Positions 7,982 through 16,547 of a DNA stretch of 64,000 nt are shown one piece after another. The stretch comes from Acidovorax sp. FHTAMBA (GTDB lineage Bacteria; Pseudomonadota; Gammaproteobacteria; Burkholderiales; Burkholderiaceae_C): positions 689,501-753,500 of the forward strand of contig NZ_CP152407.1 of the NCBI RefSeq assembly GCF_038958875.1, read 5' to 3'. The position numbers and the translations under genes were made by a program. The notes under the pieces were generated by a model. The model saw only the letters and a list, made by a program, of their open reading frames with translations, was not told where the DNA came from and did no database searches. Each line of letters starts with the position of its first letter. Within the stretch, counting starts at the first letter, position 1.

Positions 7982-8974
7982 ATGAACTGGTTGGATAACT
8001 CGATCATGCGACAGCGCGGCGTGGCGCAGGGCCGGGCGCCAGAGACACACGCGCTGACCGAAGCGGTCCAAGGCAAATACCACTACACCATCGGCCCATA
8101 CTCGGACCCCGTGTTGAAGATTCGTCCGGGCGACCGCGTGGTAGTGGAAACGCGTGATGCTTTCGAAGGCAAGGTGAAGACCGAGCAGGACCTGCCTTCG
8201 CGCGTGTTGAGCATGCCCTTTGTCAACCCGCAGAACGGTCCCATCATGGTGGAGGGCGCCAGCAAGGGGGACGTCCTGGCGGTGTACATCGAAAAGATGT
8301 CTCCAAGGGGTGACAACCCCCGCGGCACCTGCGCGATGATTCCCCAGTTTGGTGCTCTCAGCGGCACATCGCTCACTGCGCTGTTGGCAGAGGATCTTCC
8401 CGAGATCGTGCGCAAGGTGAACGTGGATGAAGAGGGCGTGTACTGGAGCAAGCGCGTCACGCTGCCATACCGTCCACACATCGGCACGCTGAGCTGCAGC
8501 CCGGAGATCGACTCGATCAACACGCTCACGCCCGACGCGCACGGCGGCAACATGGACTTGCCCGACATGGGCCCAGGCAGCATCACCTACTTGCCGGTTC
8601 GCAGCGAGGGCGGGCGCTTGTTCATCGGCGACGCACACGCCTGTCAGGGTGACGGCGAGGTCTGCGGCACAGCGGTGGAATTCTCCAGCACGACGACCAT
8701 TCAAGTTGACCTCATCAAAGGCTGGCAGCTGGAATGGCCACGGCTTGAGAACGAGGTCATGATCATGGCCATCGGCAGCGCCAGACCACTTGAAGATGCC
8801 ACGCGCATCGCCTACAAAGAGCTGATCCTGTGGATGGAAGCCGAATATGGCTACGACCGCTGGGACGCCTACATGATGCTCAGCCAATGCGGACAGGTCC
8901 GCCTGGGTAACTTTGTCGATCCCAAGTACACCGTCGGCGCAGGCATCAGCAAGAAGTACCTCGCGCCTGCCTGA
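7982..8974 (+). CDS. Acetamidase/formamidase family hydrolase (FmdA/AmdA type)
   Basis: 330 residues from ATG 7982, preceded by AAGGAG at 7972-7977. It belongs to the FmdA_AmdA family, metal-dependent amidases unrelated in fold to AmiE. Typical wording includes HYTIGPYSDPVL near the N terminus, the PGD motif (KIRPGDRVVVET), GTLSCSPE, DAHGGNMD, GRLFIGDAHACQGDGE with the acidic and histidine residues of the presumed metal site, and a C-terminal region with DAYMMLSQCGQVRLG. It hydrolyses formamide, acetamide or related small amides to acid and ammonia. The window therefore holds two unrelated amidase families close together. The exact substrate is unknown; the RidA and SDR neighbours hint at a more complex amide than acetamide. 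Confidence 0.88.
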   Translation: MNWLDNSIMRQRGVAQGRAPETHALTEAVQGKYHYTIGPYSDPVLKIRPGDRVVVETRDAFEGKVKTEQDLPSRVLSMPFVNPQNGPIMVEGASKGDVLAVYIEKMSPRGDNPRGTCAMIPQFGALSGTSLTALLAEDLPEIVRKVNVDEEGVYWSKRVTLPYRPHIGTLSCSPEIDSINTLTPDAHGGNMDLPDMGPGSITYLPVRSEGGRLFIGDAHACQGDGEVCGTAVEFSSTTTIQVDLIKGWQLEWPRLENEVMIMAIGSARPLEDATRIAYKELILWMEAEYGYDRWDAYMMLSQCGQVRLGNFVDPKYTVGAGISKKYLAPA

Positions 8975-9007
8975 GCAAAGCGCAATTCAAACCAGCAAGG
9001 AGAAAAA

Positions 9008-9769
9008 ATGGATCTCGGATTGAAGGGCCTGAAGGCCGTGGTGACCGGCGGCACAAAGGGCATTGGACGCGCCATCGCGCAGACGCTGGCGGCCGAAGGC
9101 GCTCATGTGGCCTTCTGCGCACGCAACGCCGAGGAGGTTGCACAGGCGGTGAAAGACTTCCCCAACAACGGCGTGAAGATCAGTGGGCGCGCAGTCGATG
9201 TTGCCGACGGGCCGGCGTTAGCCGCGTGGGTGAACGATGTGGCCGCTGAGTTCGGCGGGATCGACATCGTTGTTGCCAACGTCAGTGCACTGGCGATCGC
9301 CACCGATGAGGCCGCCTGGCAGCGTGGCTTCGAGGTCGACATGATGGGAACGGTCCGGCTAGTCAACGCCGCCATGCCCCACCTTGAGAAAAGCAGCAAG
9401 GCCTCCATTGTGACGATCTCCAGCGTCTCCGGCCGGGAGATCGACTTTGCCTCGGGCCCTTATGGAGCCTTCAAAGCGGCCATCGTCCATTACACACAAG
9501 GCCTTGCCCATCACCTGGCAGGCAAGGGCATTCGCGCCAACACCGTCTCGCCTGGCAACACCTACTTTCCCGGTGGCGTCTGGAGCCAGATTGAGACCGG
9601 CAATCCTGAGTTTTTTAAAATGGCTCTGGGCATGAACCCAACCGGGCGCATGGGCACGCCCCAAGAGATGGCCAATGCGGTTGCCTTTCTGGCAAGTCCT
9701 GCAGCGAGTTTCATCACCGGGACAAATCTCGTCGTTGATGGCGCGCTGACCAAGGGTGTTCAGTTGTAG
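9008..9769 (+). CDS. Short-chain dehydrogenase/reductase (SDR family)
   Basis: 253 residues, the usual length for a classical SDR. The nucleotide-binding motif TGGTKGIGRA is at about 13-22. The catalytic serine is in ISSVSGREID and the YxxxK pair in GPYGAFKAA. The usual NNAG motif is replaced by ANVSAL, as in a sub-branch of FabG-like dehydrogenases. The C terminus contains FITGTNLVVDGALTKGVQL, as in many FabG paralogues. It starts 33 bp after the amidase with AAGGAG upstream, so it is probably in the RidA-FmdA operon and oxidises or reduces a hydroxy/keto intermediate of that pathway. The substrate is not recognisable. Confidence 0.88.
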   Translation: MDLGLKGLKAVVTGGTKGIGRAIAQTLAAEGAHVAFCARNAEEVAQAVKDFPNNGVKISGRAVDVADGPALAAWVNDVAAEFGGIDIVVANVSALAIATDEAAWQRGFEVDMMGTVRLVNAAMPHLEKSSKASIVTISSVSGREIDFASGPYGAFKAAIVHYTQGLAHHLAGKGIRANTVSPGNTYFPGGVWSQIETGNPEFFKMALGMNPTGRMGTPQEMANAVAFLASPAASFITGTNLVVDGALTKGVQL

Positions 9770-10200
9770 TTTTCCGGTCTGGCCCTTGCGAAGAATGCCG
9801 GAAGGTACCTAGAAACCAGCGATGTGTGGTGACTTACGTCTCCCCAAATCTGTTCACTTGTAAACTGGAGTTGGGAAGCTTTTCAGTGATTGATCTGGCC
9901 TCATTTTGAGGAGCTCGCTCGGAGTCAGGTTGCTGAGGAGCCGTAAGGGAAAGTCAAGGTGTCTAGGAAAAGATGCATCCATAGGTGCCTGAATATTCAT
10001 ACGCTGTACAGCGTATGAATGCGTTTGAGCGTATTGATGTGCTACCGCGAAGCTGGGGGTCACTTGCTTGCACTCCAACTCCAGATTGCCAGCGTTCGCT
10101 GCCCTCATGGCGAACTCCATCCTACGCAAGCAGGTCTTAAGTCCAGTGAGTTGGGGCTAGTTTCCACAAAACTAGCGCGACCCCGTGTCAGCGTCTCAGC
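9770..10200 (+). other. Intergenic region before the IS481 element
   Basis: About 430 bp. Short open frames on both strands (for example 9854-10129 minus and 10019-10231 plus) look like chance. The region contains the 26-bp perfect palindrome listed separately at 9995-10020 and a small inverted repeat, CTAGTTT...AAACTAG, at 10157-10175. No gene that the palindrome could serve is seen. Confidence 0.5.
9995..10020. promoter_or_regulatory. 26-bp perfect palindrome, operator-like (TetR-family style)
   Basis: The half-site ATTCATACGCTGT is followed by its exact reverse complement, centred on GTAC. Long perfect palindromes of this form are common operators for TetR-family repressors. Neither a TetR gene nor an obvious target gene adjoins it. 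It may be a remnant of a regulated gene lost during the rearrangements to its right. Confidence 0.5.
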
Positions 10201-10206
10201 CCTAGG
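10201..10206. repeat. Target site duplication (left) of the IS481-family element
   Basis: CCTAGG, identical to 11284-11289 on the other side of the element. It matches the NCTAGN target of IS481. Confidence 0.9.
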
Positions 10207-11283
10207 TGTCGCATCCCGGACGATTGCCTAGACTCTAAACGCTATCCCCTCTTCATGGCCAGAGCGGTCCTGCAAGAGTTGATAGAGTCCTTGCAATCTA
10301 CCCAGGGAGTAAAGCCATGTTGATTGCCCTGCACAAGAACGCCCGCACCACGCCCGCTGTGCGTGCCGAGATCGCAGCCAGCAACGAGCCAGCCAACGTC
10401 CTGGCCCTGCGCTTCGGGATCACTGAGCAGACGGTCTACAAATGGAAGAAGCGCGATGTTTTTGCAGACCGCTCGCACACGGCCCATCACCTGCAGACCG
10501 TGCTCACGCCTGCGCAAGAGACCGTGGTGCTCCACCTCAGGCGTACCCTGCTGCTGCCCCTGGATGACCTGCTGGCGGTCACGCGCGAGTTCATTTGCCC
10601 CCATGTCTCACGCTCTGGCTTGGACCGCTGTCTGCGCCGCCATGGCGCGGGCAACCTCAACGCCCTCAAACCCCAGGAGCCTGCGGTAGCACACAAGGCC
10701 TTCAAGAGCTACGAGCCTGGCTATGTGCACATGGATGTGAAGTACCTGCCCCAGATGCAGGACGAGAGCAGCAGGCGCTATCTGTTCGTGGCCATTGATC
10801 GGGCTACGCGCTGGGTGTTTGTGCAGCTCAAGACCAACAAGACAGCCGCCAGTGCGCAAGCCTTCCTGAAGGCATTGCACAAGGCCTGTCCGCTCAGGAT
10901 CACCAAGCTGCTGACCGACAACGGCAAGGAGTTCACAGACCGCCTGTTTGCCAGCCGGGAACGCGAACCCAGCGGCAACCATGAGTTCGATCAACTGTGC
11001 CAGGAGCTGGGCATAGAGCACCGGCTGACCAAGCCCAGAACACCGAGAACCAACGGTATGGTGGAGCGGTTCAATGGGCGTATTGCAGACGTCCTGAAGA
11101 CCCACAGGTTCAACAGCCGCGAGGACATGGAGCAGACCTTGTTGCGCTATGTGGCCCTGTACAACCACCAGTTGCCGCAATCAGCGCTCAAGAGCAGTAC
11201 GCCCATGCAGGCCATGAAACAGTGGTATCAGTCGCACCCGCATCTGTTTAACAAGCGACCATATGATCGTCCGGGATGCGACA
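10207..11283 (+). mobile_element. Complete IS481-family insertion sequence, 1077 bp
   Basis: The element is bounded by 18-bp perfect terminal inverted repeats starting TGTCGCATCCCGGACGAT (10207-10224, and inverted at 11266-11283). It is flanked by a 6-bp direct repeat CCTAGG at 10201-10206 and 11284-11289. IS481 elements are known to insert at NCTAGN and duplicate it, so the duplication supports both the family and the exact ends. It holds a single transposase gene. Ends, duplication and transposase are intact, which suggests a recent, potentially active copy. Confidence 0.93.
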
Positions 11284-11288
11284 CCTAG
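10317..11288 (+). CDS. IS481-family transposase
   Basis: 323 residues. It has an N-terminal helix-turn-helix (about 20-50, LRFGITEQTVYKWKKR) and a DDE integrase core with D140 (VHMDVKYLP), D201 (LLTDNGKEF) and E250 (NGMVERFNG), all present. There is a C-terminal YNHQLPQSAL segment typical of IS3/IS481 transposases. It starts with ATG 10317 after CAGGGAG. The last codons run through the right inverted repeat, and the TAG stop lies in the target duplication just outside the element. The gene is complete and probably functional. Confidence 0.93.
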   Translation: MLIALHKNARTTPAVRAEIAASNEPANVLALRFGITEQTVYKWKKRDVFADRSHTAHHLQTVLTPAQETVVLHLRRTLLLPLDDLLAVTREFICPHVSRSGLDRCLRRHGAGNLNALKPQEPAVAHKAFKSYEPGYVHMDVKYLPQMQDESSRRYLFVAIDRATRWVFVQLKTNKTAASAQAFLKALHKACPLRITKLLTDNGKEFTDRLFASREREPSGNHEFDQLCQELGIEHRLTKPRTPRTNGMVERFNGRIADVLKTHRFNSREDMEQTLLRYVALYNHQLPQSALKSSTPMQAMKQWYQSHPHLFNKRPYDRPGCDT

Positions 11289-11289
11289 G
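11284..11289. repeat. Target site duplication (right) of the IS481-family element
   Basis: CCTAGG, the second copy of the target duplication. It contains the TAG that ends the transposase frame and also, on the minus strand, the stop of the CoiA-like remnant. Confidence 0.9.
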
Positions 11290-11731
11290 GATTCAGTGGA
11301 GATAATGAGGGGCTTCGCGAAGGAAGTTGCCAATGCCTGCTGCGCACACTGAAAACCGCAATGGGCCTCTCTTGGACCTTGAGAGGGATCGGGGCCGAGT
11401 CGAAAAGGCGTAGCTGGCATGGACTCTCGACTGCCACAATTCCACCCCAATCCAGAATCGGCAAAGCCTGCCCAAGGCGCCGGCAAATGACACTCCAGGC
11501 GCGCACCTCGATCCAGGGGATGCAGGCAATCTGGTAGGCCTGCCGCTTGGACGTAGAGACCGCATGCGTGTGCCAGACTTCAATGGCCAAAACGAGCCTA
11601 TCCGTGGTTCGGCAACGCACCACCAAATCGGGGATGTACCGGCGCCCAGCCATCTTCAAGGGCTCCTCGGCCCGAACAGTGATTGCCCGGCGCGAAGACC
11701 GCTTGAGCGCCATTGCGCAGGCCAAGGCCAA
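11285..11731 (-). pseudogene. Remnant of a CoiA-like / PD-(D/E)xK nuclease-type gene
   Basis: The minus-strand frame contains RRYIPDLVVR, then LVLAIEVWHTHAVSTSKR, then IPWIEVRAW. This matches my memory of the CoiA-like pattern PD...(I/V)E(V/I)...H...K...P..E, a restriction-endonuclease-like core in competence and mobile-element proteins. The N-terminal side (about 11690-11731) overlaps the start of an IS1182-type transposase remnant read on the other strand, so its true 5' part is missing. The stop lies in the CTAG of the IS481 target site and was there before the insertion. No function is expected of the remnant. The family call is tentative. Confidence 0.4.
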
Positions 11732-12020
11732 GATCGAGCAGCGCGCGGGCGAGCGCCATCAGGGCGAGCAGCAGGAGTACGAGGCCAAAAGCGCCAAGCG
11801 CAAAGTCCAGCGCGATGCCGGCAAGAAGCCACGCGGCAAGGACCCCGAGGCGCCGCAGGCCGGCCCCAAGGACGCCGACCAGGTCAACCTCACGGATGAA
11901 GAGTCGCGAATCATGCCCGTCTCGGGAGGGGGCTTCGAGCAAAGCTACAACGCGCAAGCCGGCGTGGACACCGACACGATGATGGTGATCACCGCGCACG
12001 TCACGCAGGCGTGCAACGAC
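11691..12020 (+). pseudogene. Internal fragment of an IS1182-family transposase
   Basis: The frame from 11691 reads REDRLSAIAQAKAKIEQRAG, then a lysine/arginine- and glutamate-rich linker, then LTDEESRIMPVSGGG, FEQSYNAQAGVD and VITAHVTQACND. This series is typical of the middle of IS1182-type transposases. Both the N-terminal and the C-terminal parts are missing. After about 12020 the frame loses all similarity, with probable frameshifts to about 12150. No terminal repeats were found. It is a decayed mobile-element piece inserted against the CoiA-like remnant. Confidence 0.7.
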
Positions 12021-12459
12021 ACTCGAAGTCGATGCGCGCCGAGATCGGTCGCGATCAGATCAGCGCAGCCGGTGGTGGGCGCTGTGCAGCGGCGGGTGTG
12101 CTCAAGCTCGAAACGCCCGCATTCGCGGGGATTCGGCACGAGTGGCCACTGAAGTTTTCCTGGTCGTATAGATCAGGTGGATTTGAGGCTGCAGCCTGGG
12201 GGCTGAGGTGCACAAATCGTTGGGTCAAGTCTGACACTGGGTCAGAACGCACTCCAAATGAAGTGCGGTATGGGGGCTATGTTCTGCGAACTTGGGGAGC
12301 CGCGCAAGCGTTGGCGACCAGTCCGCTTCTGAGCTTAAAAACGAAACTGTTTGCTTCAGCTGATGTGAGCCTCACGGGAAGGAGTCCGGATCGCTGTGTC
12401 AAAAAGGTTGCCGTGGTCGCATTCCAAGCGTGGATTTCGCACGATTCCCCCATCACCCA
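12021..12459 (+). other. Non-coding accessory DNA between the transposase remnant and vapBC
   Basis: About 440 bp with no supported gene. The open frame 12011-12496 on the plus strand has no recognisable motif. The stretch 12090-12180 has the look of another mobile-element end, but I could not identify it. Confidence 0.4.
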
Positions 12460-12500
12460 GCTTGCTATATACAATCGCCATATACATTGCGCTTGAAGGA
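12460..12500 (+). promoter_or_regulatory. Probable promoter/operator of vapBC
   Basis: AT-rich DNA just upstream of vapB contains two similar blocks, CTATATACAAT and CATATACATTG, spaced about one and a half helical turns apart. This is the arrangement of an autoregulatory VapB or VapBC operator overlapping a -10 element (TATACA-like). It is followed by GAAGGA as ribosome binding site before ATG 12507. Confidence 0.4.
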
Positions 12501-12506
12501 GCCACC

Positions 12507-12740
12507 ATGTCCATAGGTACCGTCTTCATCAACAACCGCACCCAGGCGGTTCGTTTGCCAATTGATGTGCGCCTGCCCGACGGGGTGCGCAAGGTCGAGG
12601 TGCGCGCCAAGGGCAACGAGAGGATCATCGCGCCGGTCGGCCAAACGTGGGACAGCTTCTTCTTGGATGGCCCGACTGTCAGCGAAGACTTCATGTCCGA
12701 GCGAGCATCTCAGCAACAGGCGGAACGGGAAAGCCTCTGA
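12507..12740 (+). CDS. vapB: VapB-type antitoxin (AbrB/MazE-like swapped-hairpin DNA-binding protein)
   Basis: 77 residues starting MSIGTVFINNRTQAVRLP, the classic VapB N terminus in which the NNRTQAVRLP strand-loop-strand forms the AbrB-like DNA-binding half. The C-terminal tail (about 50-77) is polar and would wrap the toxin. It neutralises VapC and represses its own operon. The stop overlaps the toxin start (TGATG), the usual coupling for this class. It lies in an accessory segment among mobile-element remains, consistent with horizontal arrival. Confidence 0.92.
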   Translation: MSIGTVFINNRTQAVRLPIDVRLPDGVRKVEVRAKGNERIIAPVGQTWDSFFLDGPTVSEDFMSERASQQQAERESL

Positions 12741-13150
12741 TGCTGCGTTACCTGCTGGACACCAACATCGTTATCTACGTCCTCAAACGACGCCCCCCGG
12801 AAGTTCTATCTGTCTTCAACGCCAACGCCAGTCGCATGGGGATCTCGTCGATCACACTGGCCGAACTCATTCACGGCGCTGAGAAAAGCACGCGAATCAG
12901 TGAGAACCTTTCCGTCGTTGAGGATTTTTGTAGCCGCCTCGAGGTGTTGCCTTACACCAGCAAAGCCGCCCAGCATTACGGAGCTATCCGCGCTGGCCTG
13001 GAGAAGCTGGGGCAGCCGATTGGTGTGAACGATATCCACATCGCTGCGCACGCCCGCAGTGAGGGATTGGTGCTGGTCACCAATAACGTGTCAGAGTTCA
13101 AAAGGGTGCCAGCGCTTGAGATTGAGAACTGGGTGGGGTCGGTGGGGTGA
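12740..13150 (+). CDS. vapC: VapC-type PIN-domain ribonuclease toxin
   Basis: 136 residues, a single PIN domain. The acidic metal-binding residues are in place: D7 (YLLDTNI), E42 (LAELIHG) and D98 (GVNDIHIAA), followed by VTNNVSEF, the usual final motif. VapC toxins cut specific tRNAs or rRNA when freed from VapB. Nothing suggests inactivation. It starts at ATG 12740, overlapping the vapB stop. Known members target initiator tRNA or the sarcin-ricin loop; the target here cannot be inferred. Confidence 0.92.
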   Translation: MLRYLLDTNIVIYVLKRRPPEVLSVFNANASRMGISSITLAELIHGAEKSTRISENLSVVEDFCSRLEVLPYTSKAAQHYGAIRAGLEKLGQPIGVNDIHIAAHARSEGLVLVTNNVSEFKRVPALEIENWVGSVG

Positions 13151-13585
13151 TCTGGGGAGGATCGATCGAGCGGCGTTCCAAAAAGCCAACTCCAACTCCA
13201 AACTCAACCAGCACCGTGGGATGTTCGTAACCCTCAAAGACGATGAGATCGTGCTGGCCTGCGCTTCAAACAAGCTTTAGGGTGGGGCTATGGTCACTTG
13301 GGCATTGATTGACCCACGAGGCACTTTTCGCCATCGACTTGCGGTTGGCTGTGACTTTCGGCGGCAATGGTCGCAAAGTGAATGTGATGAATAGTCACAG
13401 GCCACTTCAGAGAACTCTTTGTACATCAATGACTTATGGACAAATGCCGCCACTTGCTAGCTTGTGCTGGCTGATGCTGCATGCAGATGTGGAACGTCAT
13501 CTCTGGCCTCCGAAGCCATCGTGGGTTCGATCCCCGCCAGCCGCACCATCCAGCCTCGTTGAAATTTGCCTGAGCTGCGCGTTCT
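13151..13585 (+). other. Non-coding accessory DNA between vapC and the tRNA cluster
   Basis: About 435 bp without a supported gene. The plus frame 13059-13280 overlaps vapC and lacks motifs. Near 13345-13410 there is an imperfect inverted repeat with GTGACT and AGTCAC ends. The tRNA 3'-end fragment at 13521-13548 is the only feature of note. Confidence 0.45.
13521..13548 (+). pseudogene. tRNA 3'-end fragment (T arm, acceptor 3' strand and CCA)
   Basis: GTGGG-TTCGATC-CCCGC forms a regular T stem-loop (one G-T pair), followed by CAGCCGC, a discriminator A and CCA. No matching 5' half (GCGGCTG start) lies within 80 bp upstream, and the bases before the T arm do not make an acceptable anticodon arm with a variable loop. 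It therefore looks like a tRNA 3' end left by integration of a mobile element. Confidence 0.55.
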
Positions 13586-13616
13586 TTGTTTCACTCGGCC
13601 AAAAGAATGCTATAAT
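13586..13616 (+). promoter_or_regulatory. Probable promoter of the tRNA-Tyr/Gly/Thr-tuf operon
   Basis: A perfect TATAAT -10 box at 13611-13616 lies 12 bp before the tRNA-Tyr gene. The -35 is weaker: TTGTTT at 13586 (19-bp spacer) or TTTCAC at 13589 (16-bp spacer). Confidence 0.6.
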
Positions 13617-13628
13617 TCAAAATTCTCC

Positions 13629-13714
13629 GGAGGGGTGCCCGAGTGGCTAAAGGGGGCAGACTGTAAATCTGTTGGCTTACGCCTACACTGGTTCGAATCC
13701 AGTCCCCTCCACCA
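13629..13714 (+). tRNA. tRNA-Tyr (GTA)
   Basis: 86 nt including encoded CCA. The acceptor stem is GGAGGGG/CCCCTCC. It has a long class II variable arm (TTGGCTTACGCCTA region), an anticodon loop with GTA (ACTGTAAAT) and the T loop TTCGAAT. It is the first gene of the conserved Tyr-Gly-Thr-tuf cluster. Confidence 0.96.
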
Positions 13715-13776
13715 GTTGAAAGCAGAGCAGAGCTGAGGTTTGACGCGCAAGCGCCGCAAATTGGTGCGAGGCTAGT

Positions 13777-13850
13777 GCGGGAGTAGTTCAATGGTAGAAC
13801 CCTAGCCTTCCAAGCTAATGACGCGGGTTCGATTCCCGTCTCCCGCTCCA
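13777..13850 (+). tRNA. tRNA-Gly (TCC)
   Basis: 74 nt with CCA. The acceptor stem is GCGGGAG/CTCCCGC, the D arm AGTTCAATGGTAGAAC, the anticodon loop CTTCCAA (TCC) and the T loop TTCGATT. It is the second tRNA of the cluster. Confidence 0.96.
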
Positions 13851-13911
13851 TTGCTTGTTGGGCTGGTTGGTGAGATAGAAATTTTGATGTTGCGTGAAGC
13901 GGCGTCAAGTT

Positions 13912-13986
<75 letters not shown>

Positions 13987-14060
13987 CGTTCAGGTGCGTC
14001 CGATTCTGGTAGCGCCGAGATCCAGTTGTTTTGGTATTGATTTTTTTCGGAGTCGGAAAA

Positions 14061-15251
<1,191 letters not shown>

Positions 15252-15263
15252 TTGGCAGGATAC

Positions 15264-15339
15264 AGGGGTATAGCTCAATTGGCAGAGCGTCGGTCTCCAA
15301 AACCGAAGGTTGTAGGTTCGATTCCTACTGCCCCTGCCA
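15264..15339 (+). tRNA. tRNA-Trp (CCA)
   Basis: 76 nt with encoded CCA end. The acceptor stem is AGGGGTA/TGCCCCT (G-T and wobble pairs tolerated), the anticodon loop CTCCAAA (CCA) and the T arm GTAGGTTCGATTCCTAC. It lies between tuf and secE, the conserved position in proteobacteria. Confidence 0.96.
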
Positions 15340-15360
15340 CTTGAAAGTGGCCCAAAACAA

Positions 15361-15381
15361 GCCCGCCAGACCCTGGCGGGC
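15361..15381 (+). terminator. Hairpin after tRNA-Trp, probable terminator or attenuator before secE
   Basis: GCCCGCCAG, a 3-base loop, then CTGGCGGGC: a perfect 9-bp GC-rich stem. Only TT and no long T-run follows, so termination may be partial. Confidence 0.5.
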
Positions 15382-15430
15382 TTCGGCGTCTTAGGTGACA
15401 CCGTGTTCAGAAGCAGGAAATATTTCAAAG

Positions 15431-15817
15431 ATGGCCACTTCACAGGTTGAAACTGTCAATACCGGCGCAGACAAGATCAAGCTCGCAGCAGTTGTGGCTT
15501 TGGTGGTCGCTTCGGTGGCGGGCTTTTATTTGCTGAGCAAGCAAGGACCGATTGCTCAATGGGGGGCGCTCATTGCTGGGCTGATTGCCGCAGCAGGAAT
15601 GTTTTTGGTCTCCGAGCCTGGCCGCCAGTTTGTAGCCTTTGCCAAGGATGCTTGGCGTGAAGTGAAGAAGGTCGTGTGGCCCACCCGCAAGGAAACCTTG
15701 CAGATGACCGCCTACGTGTTTGCATTTGTTGTGGTGATGGCGCTTTTCCTGTGGCTCACCGACAAGACGCTGGAATGGGTCTTGTACGACTTGGTTTTAG
15801 GTTGGAGGAAGTCATGA
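15431..15817 (+). CDS. secE: Preprotein translocase subunit SecE
   Basis: 128 residues from ATG 15431. Like E. coli SecE it has three membrane segments: about 19-38 (LAAVVALVVASVAGFYLL), about 44-62, and a third near 95-115 (AYVFAFVVVMALFLWLTD). The conserved cytoplasmic amphipathic helix before the last segment, EVKKVVWPTRKET, is the family signature. It clamps SecY in the SecYEG channel. The last codons overlap the nusG start (ATGA), so secE and nusG are coupled as in most bacteria. Confidence 0.96.
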   Translation: MATSQVETVNTGADKIKLAAVVALVVASVAGFYLLSKQGPIAQWGALIAGLIAAAGMFLVSEPGRQFVAFAKDAWREVKKVVWPTRKETLQMTAYVFAFVVVMALFLWLTDKTLEWVLYDLVLGWRKS

Positions 15818-16410
15818 CCACGGCTGCGGAAATCACTGGAGCGGAAGCTCCTGCCGGCGCTGCTGCATCGGCGAATCCAGACTTGCGCTGGTACATCGTC
15901 CATGCCTATTCGGGCATGGAAAAGGCGGTGGAACGCAACATTCTGGAGCGTATCGGTCGCTCTGGCATGCAGGACAAATTTGGCCGTATTCTCGTCCCGA
16001 CCGAAGAAGTTGTGGAGATGAAAAACGGTCAGCGTAAAACGACCGAGCGTCGGCTTTTTCCTGGCTACGTATTCGTCGAAATGGTCATGGACGACGACAC
16101 CTGGCACTTGGTGAAGCACACCAACAAGGTGACTGGATTTGTGGGTGGGGCAAAGAATCGGCCAGCCCCCATTTCTGAAGAAGAAGTCCAGAAAATTGTC
16201 AGCCAGATGCAGGAAGGCACGGACAAGCCTCGCCACAAGATCGAGTTTATGGTGGGTGAGTTGGTCCGGGTCAAGGAAGGGCCCTTCACAGACTTTAATG
16301 GCTCTGTGGAAGAAGTGAATTATGAAAAGAGCCGCGTACGCGTCTCTGTCATGATTTTCGGTCGCTCAACGCCGGTTGAGTTGGAATTCGGTCAGGTAGA
16401 AAAAACCTGA
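15814..16410 (+). CDS. nusG: Transcription termination/antitermination factor NusG
   Basis: 198 residues. The N-terminal NGN domain starts after a short polar leader (LRWYIVHAYSGMEKAVERNI) and binds the RNA polymerase clamp. The linker has FVGGAKNRPAPISEEEV. The C-terminal KOW domain (VGELVRVKEGPFTDFNGSVE) binds Rho or ribosomal S10. NusG suppresses pausing and couples transcription to translation. I used ATG 15814, which overlaps the secE stop; the frame is open upstream only because it runs antiphase through secE. It precedes the L11-L1 operon by 137 bp. Confidence 0.96.
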   Translation: MTTAAEITGAEAPAGAAASANPDLRWYIVHAYSGMEKAVERNILERIGRSGMQDKFGRILVPTEEVVEMKNGQRKTTERRLFPGYVFVEMVMDDDTWHLVKHTNKVTGFVGGAKNRPAPISEEEVQKIVSQMQEGTDKPRHKIEFMVGELVRVKEGPFTDFNGSVEEVNYEKSRVRVSVMIFGRSTPVELEFGQVEKT

Positions 16411-16547
16411 AGCCTGCACCCTCAGGCATGGATCTGGATGTCGCACTTTTCGGCTCGGTGCGAACATTTTGATAGCGAGTCGTTAACCCCGGGGAGCCAC
16501 AAGCTGCGTAGTGCGGCGCTGGCGTTATCACCCGCAAGGAGTAAAGC

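Noticed and set aside
9854..10129. 91-residue minus-strand frame containing the palindrome
   Set aside because: No ribosome site, no motif, and the palindrome itself would be coding; more likely chance.
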